Made by a program: the position numbers and the translations under genes. Below, one piece after another: positions 58,840 through 64,000 of a stretch of DNA of 64,000 nucleotides. How positions within the stretch are numbered: the stretch's first letter is position 1; every line of letters starts with the position of its first letter. Below the pieces are notes generated by a model. That model made no database searches, was not told the DNA's origin, and saw only the letters and a list, made by a program, of their open reading frames with translations. Location: assembly GCA_043228905.1 (NCBI GenBank), contig JBHGNT010000007.1:5704001-5768000 (forward strand), written 5' to 3'. The stretch comes from Azolla caroliniana. Lineage: Eukaryota; Polypodiophyta.

Positions 58840-60243
58840 AAAAGAGAAACACAAAATTTTGTTTCTTCCGCGATAGCTAGCAAAACTGAAGAAAGCGTTC
58901 TTCTTCTTCATTCCTTTATTCATTTATTCTTCTTCTTCTTCTTCTTCTTCTACTTCCTCCTCCTCCTCCTCCTCTTCTTCTTCCTCTTCCCCCTCTTCTT
59001 CTTCGTTTTCTTCTCTCTTGAGGTCTGGAGATTCTTCCCTGATTGATTTGTTTCCTCGCAATGCTAGATTTCTTATCAATGCGTCTTGATTTTTCTTTCA
59101 TTTTGTTTCCTTATCTACAGATCGCTAAATCTTTGATTCATCTGGAGACTGTATGCGTCATTGCTGCTGCCTAGAGAACCAAAATTTAAGATTCTTCTTC
59201 TTCAGCTTCGGTAAGCTTTCATTTAATATCCAGTATTTTCTAATTATTTTCTAGGTTTTCAAAGATTCGTCATTCATTATATCTCTAACACATTTTAATT
59301 CTGTTAAGTTTTCTCGATTTCCTCCCAAAACTTTGATCTTGCTGGCATGAAAACTCAATAATGCTAATTATTTGTTCGATTCATTAATTATTGATCATCA
59401 TCATCTAAAATTATTCACCCTATTCATCAATTATTCATCATCATCATTGTCGCTGATTCATCATCTGTCATCAATCATCAACATCATTCACTCATCATCA
59501 TCATCCATGTCTTTAGCACCAATACAGCAGTAATGCCTGAAATAAGGTTGTCAATCCTGCCAATTAGATTTCTGCTAGATTGACCTTGCAAAGATTTCTG
59601 CAATTGCGTATATTATTCAATAAGCTTTAGCCGTCACATATTATTGTCATTTTGCATCACCGTGATAATGATCTTCACTTTTTGCATCAATGCAATGTTA
59701 TTTAAATGAAGGCTGTCTACACTGTGGCAGAGTTAAAATGCAATTTCTGCATTTAGGTATTTGAACCTGCAAAATTTTCTGCAATTTGCATCAGATATAA
59801 GAGCACAGCATTTGGAAGTTATTTGGACCTGCAAAGCTTTCTGCAATTAAGGTTAAGTTATGGTTTGAATTGGAATAGATATCCAACTAAATTGGAAAGA
59901 TGAGAATATTGTTGGGATCTACCCATTAGTTTCACCAGTTTTCTGAGTAACTTGAATCTGTCTCCACCATCATTGTCATCAAAATCATTGATTTATCAGC
60001 ATCAGCATCATCAATGATTCATCACCATCACCATCACCATCACCGTCATTATCATCATCATCGATGATTCATCACCATTGTCAGTATCGATTCATCACCA
60101 TCATGCACAATCATGTTGCAACTTTCACCTCCATCTATATTTCATCATGAGAGCTGCGAAGTCATGTATATCTAACAAGGGGCTTAATCATGAAAAACTC
60201 GTGAAGAGTACAATCTATTGGCAAATAGTGCAATCATTGCCTA
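58840..60243 (+). other. 5' leader and leader intron of the ATX-like gene
   Basis: A TTC/TCC-rich tract at 58917-59000 and leader-like sequence to 'CAGCTTCG|gtaagc' near 59210 suggest a 5' non-coding exon and donor. 59395-60110 is AT-rich with ATC/CATCAC microsatellites, probably intronic. An in-frame TAG at 60226-60228 precedes the coding start. Exon limits are inferred. Confidence 0.45.
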
Positions 60244-63084
60244 ATGATGATCACCAAGGAAACACAACCTGAGAATCAGAAGAAAGCAGAAGATAAGAGC
60301 TATGAAACATATGCTGATGAAGGCAGCAACGAAGAGTTATTTGAACAATGTGATGGCACCTTCAAAACACCCTCTTCTCCCCCAAGAGTCTACCGTAGAG
60401 TACTTAACAAAGACAAAAACAAGAATAAGAGAAGTCCTGTTGTTCCTTTATCACATACAGTCTTCAAGGATGAACTCTGGCATTCTGATGATGAAATGAA
60501 TCAGATCAGTTTCAAGGATTATAACACTATGGCTGCTGAAGCTAGACGTAAAAGAGTGGAAGCTCGATTTGCAGAGAGACCAATTGTAGCCGTGGGTTTT
60601 GCACCAAGACATCATAATGAAGTTATTAATGCCGATATGTTCAAAGCTATAGATCCGAAGCTCATTCTTGGAACGATTCTGGTAGAGAGACTGGAGATAG
60701 CGTCACCTTCTATACGGGGTGATGCCCTAGAGAGACCCTCGCCCAAAAAGCTCAAACTCATAGAAAATCCTCATATGACTAATGTGAAGATTGAAAAATG
60801 TCATCCTTCAAAGCTAGCAGGGTATTTGACTTCCAGAACTTCTAATGGAAGAAATGGGGGTGTACATTTCTCTGTGAAGGAATATGTTACTGGACAAAAT
60901 ATTCCTGTGAAATCGAGTTTGCTCTATGATCAAGAAATGAAAGGTTTTAGGTCCTCAGAGTTCAGGGATAGTCCGTCATTATTAAATGCTAACAAGTTAC
61001 TGGTTGTGGAAGATGCACTTTCTCGGCTCAAATCTCAAGTATTGGTAGACAGATATAATGAGGAGGCAAAAGAATCATCACTACACTCAGCAAAAGAATC
61101 CATTGTCTCTTCACGGCAGTTAGGGCATACTATGAACATAGCTTATGCACAACACTTTGAGCAGGATACCTCTTATTGGGAACAAATAAATGCAACTAAA
61201 AACAATGGCCATGTGCAAACATCTGTAGAGGTAATTTCTCATACTTAAATGTGGATGCATCAACTTTGTGTGTCTAATGCATGAGGAAATTCTTATTAAA
61301 AGAGAATGATTTTCCTTTGTGTATGTACTATTGTTGGTAATATCACCCCCTATGGACATTAATATATCATCATCATCATCACCTTGGCCAAATGCGTGAG
61401 AGATAGGCAGGGTTACCTGTGGCAATTTTACCAATTTATTATTTTGATTTGTTGTTTTTTGAGATGGGACTACATTTCAGCCGCTTAAGAGATTTTAATG
61501 TATTATTTTCTGTTTTTTTATTTCTCCGACATGTAGAAAATCCAAATCATTTTAGGATTTTGTAGAGATTCCCTATATTATATGAAGTGTTCACAAATTT
61601 AATCACCTCAACATGCAGGAATACAAGAGACCAAATACACACTCACCACTTAAGTCAGAAGCAAAAGGTGTCCCAGATGCAACTCAAGTTTCGAAAGAAC
61701 TTAAAATAGGTCAGGGAGTGAGAGCTATTCCAGAAAGAAGAGGTGAACCATATACACACTTGAAACAAGATGATACTGGAAAACTCAAGTCACAATTAAA
61801 TATAGTAAGCAAAAACAGAATGAAGAAGGAGAATGAACAGGAAGATATTACAGTAATGCAGAGCATGAACGAAGTATGCTCCCTTGACCTGCTCCTGCAA
61901 GCTGCGTCTGGTATGGAACCTGAGCCCATGGGTTCGACCATGGAAACCCAATGGCAGAGTGAAACTTCTACAATATTATCGCATAAGAAAAAGACACATG
62001 GGAATGCTCATATTCTGGAAAAAAGTGGTAAAAGGATTAGGAGTACTGTAGCAGATTATCTGGATAATGATAGAGTAGATACTGCATCAATGAAATTAGA
62101 TAAATCACCTTTTAAAGAGGCATCCACAGATAGAAAAGTCTACAAAGATGAGGAAGCAAGATCTTCTGCAAGTGATTTGAATCAATCTACAGAGGCTATC
62201 ATATCGGCACCGATTGTTTCAACAAAGAGAGGCAGAGCTCAGGTCCTTCCATCAAGGTTTAGAGATTCAATCTTAGAACCATGGAAGAAAGGGCAGAAAC
62301 GTCCTTCAGAGGATCAGGTATCCCTTAAGAGCGTTCCTTCAGAAAACAAAGTGAGGAAACCCGATAAGGTTTCACCCAGAGCACACAATCCAACAGATGA
62401 AGTCGAGGACATGATGATTTTGGCTAGGAAAGGTTCTTTGAACGATTTTCATTCTACTAGAAAGCTTTGGATTTCAAGCAAACGGAAAAATCCTTTCAAG
62501 ACATTACACAAGAATGTTGAACGATGTAATGTGGAAAGTAATAATCATAAGCAGAAAATGTTTTCTAATGGAGAGTTTAGTGAAGCAGCTCAATTGCACT
62601 CTCAAATGTCTTCAGGATTTTCTTCTTCTGGTCATAGGACTTCAACTGGGGATGCTACCCTGTCGGCCAGTATTAATTCCGAGTCAAATGATGAAGTAAG
62701 TTTGGCAGCAAATGGTAGAACTGAGGCAACGACAGGTCTCTTGTATAGTCTAGAAGATTTTTATGTGGGAGATATAGTATGGGCCAAGTCTGGCAAAAGA
62801 AATGATCCTGTATGGCCAGCAAAAGTGGTGGATCCCGTAAGAGAAGCACCTGAGTTGGTTCGTAAAGCTTTTGTTCCTGGACGTTTGTGTGTGATGTTCT
62901 TTGGACCTTCGGCTTCCAAGGGAAGAGATCGGGTATGTACTTCCTTCTCCACCTTAAATAAGTAGTCTTCTTTTTGGGTTTTTTTGTATGAAAGAGAAAT
63001 AAACTCATATCAATCCATATACAAACAGGACTATGCATGGGTACGCCAAGGCATGATTTTTCCGTTTCTTGACCACCTGGACAG
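60244..63084 (+). CDS. ATX3/4/5-like histone H3K4 methyltransferase, 5' part only
   Basis: Coding exons 60244-61230, 61619-62932 and 63029-63084 join in frame (GT-AG introns) to about 785 residues, then the model enters an intron that runs off the window. Residues about 708-785 form a PWWP domain: 'VGDIVWAKSGKRNDPVWPAK', 'APELVRKAFVPGRLCVMFFG' and 'DYAWVRQGMIFPFLDHLD'. This arrangement is specific to the plant ATX3/ATX4/ATX5 group of trithorax-like enzymes, whose PHD, extended PHD and SET domains would follow downstream. The first 700 residues are charged and low-complexity, probably disordered, with Lys/Arg clusters that could be nuclear signals. The catalytic SET domain is not in view, so enzyme activity is inferred from the family. 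Start: the first in-frame ATG after a stop at 60226; an earlier coding exon cannot be excluded. The third exon ends with two bases of a split codon. Confidence 0.8.
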
Positions 63085-64000
63085 GTAAGATTTTTGTGTA
63101 AGGATGCTGATTTTCACCTTCTGAAAACATGTTATATTTTGAGAAGATCACAGCTCTATCTAACTCACATATGGAAGAATGAACTCATGAGGAGATGCAT
63201 ATTTTAAAAATGGTGCCTACTTGGGCCATCATTCCCAGATCTACAAGGATATCCGTCTTCTCACCTGCATCTTATTTTTTTGGGTTTCTTATTTGAGCGT
63301 GTTACTTTAAGTAGTTTCATCTATCCACTTTTTCAGACACAATATCTTTAGTGCCAATGATGATCTCCACATTTCTGGCACATGATTTCTGACAGTAAAA
63401 TCAGGTCGTTGTAAATAGTTAAAGCAATGTAGATGGAAGGGAAATTGATTTACTTACAGTTTTTGTCAGTTGTGAACGAAATTCAAAGAAATTTGATAAA
63501 ATATGACTATTCTGAATTTTGCTTGTTATCTTAACTGCTCAAAAGCTTCCCTGGTATTTGAAAAGAATCAATTCCACCTTGACTCAAGACTATGTATTTG
63601 GAGATTCAGATTCTTTTGATGGCATAATATAAAAGCAGCTTACTGATTAATTCTGTTCAAGGATCCAAAGAAATCACAAATCTAAAGATAGGGAATGTCA
63701 AAACTATTCTATCTGGCTCCTTTTCATCCAAAGTTGGCCTTCTTTAAGTTGGCCATCTCGGAAATCTCGGCATTTATGGGGTGCTATAGATAACTTATTT
63801 AGTAGGTATGGGAATAATGATCTCATGCCTAATGATGGCAGTAATTATCACTTGGTGGATCCAACACACTTATAAAAGAGAACTCACTGGATTGAGTTTC
63901 TTATCAGTGTATGCTCTATGTTTCTATCACCCTTGACTCCCGTCATTCCACGATTTGCAGTCCAATACATTGCCATTTCTGTTTTAGATACTTTATTAAT
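63085..64000 (+). other. Intron of the ATX-like gene, to the window edge
   Basis: Begins with a good donor 'AG|gtaaga'. No sequence resembling the next expected exon (start 'FQGQ' in relatives) is seen, so the intron exceeds 900 bp. Confidence 0.6.

Noticed and set aside
58308-59046. Frames of 145-180 codons rich in Tyr/Ile/His/Thr or Cys/Met/Tyr/Val
   Set aside because: They are translations of the CATA tetranucleotide run, which lacks stop codons in several frames on both strands.

Overview
The window is nuclear DNA from a land plant. The evidence is spliced genes with GT-AG introns, a chloroplast import gene, a plant-type V-ATPase assembly factor, a plant ATX3/4/5-type PWWP gene, and two large PLS-class pentatricopeptide repeat (PPR) genes. 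The repetitive PPR style (long uninterrupted frames, repeated 'ALVDMYAKCG' and 'LKACGS' blocks, an E-like tail and no DYW domain) and the long, repeat-rich intergenic stretches look most like a fern. That placement is inference from style, not from a search.

Layout, left to right. 1-1.4 kb: 3' part of a decayed LINE ending in poly(A). 2.6-5.4 kb: dispersed and tandem repeats, two tRNA-derived SINE-like units facing each other, and a MITE-like element with terminal inverted repeats. 6.0-8.2 kb (+): complete five-exon mevalonate kinase gene, with an exact 149-bp tandem duplication over its first splice donor. 11.3-13.9 kb (+): PPR gene with a decayed 5' end. 16.6-19.9 kb (-): four-exon VMA12-like V-ATPase assembly factor. 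21.6 kb (-): second LINE fragment. 24.2-25.1 kb (+): telomere-type repeats and telo-boxes before a Ser/Pro-rich frame of unknown function. 28.6-30.4 kb (-): second PPR gene, also with a nonsense codon at its 5' edge. 30.6-38 kb: degenerate tandem repeats, a hairpin, a broken Ty1-copia integrase and SINE-like pieces. 38.8-44.4 kb (-): six-exon RNF170-like RING E3 ligase gene with a LINE fragment in its large intron. 48.5-49.4 kb: second copy of that fragment's flanking repeat. 51.6-52.4 kb (-): intronless TIC20-II-like chloroplast import gene. 52.9-57.6 kb: two degenerate minisatellites. 58.3-64 kb (+): promoter-like region and the 5' half of an ATX3/4/5-like histone methyltransferase gene, cut by the window edge inside an intron after its PWWP domain.

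The genes are unrelated housekeeping functions: isoprenoid synthesis, organelle RNA processing, V-ATPase assembly, ER ubiquitination, plastid import and chromatin. There is no operon-like or defence-island logic. Exon joins were checked by hand for reading frame and for consensus splice sites; the five main gene models close in frame. I did not find a convincing new multi-gene system. The most informative oddities are the duplicated splice donor in mevalonate kinase, the parallel 5' decay of both PPR genes, and the VMA12 intron segment that recurs inverted 14.6 kb away.
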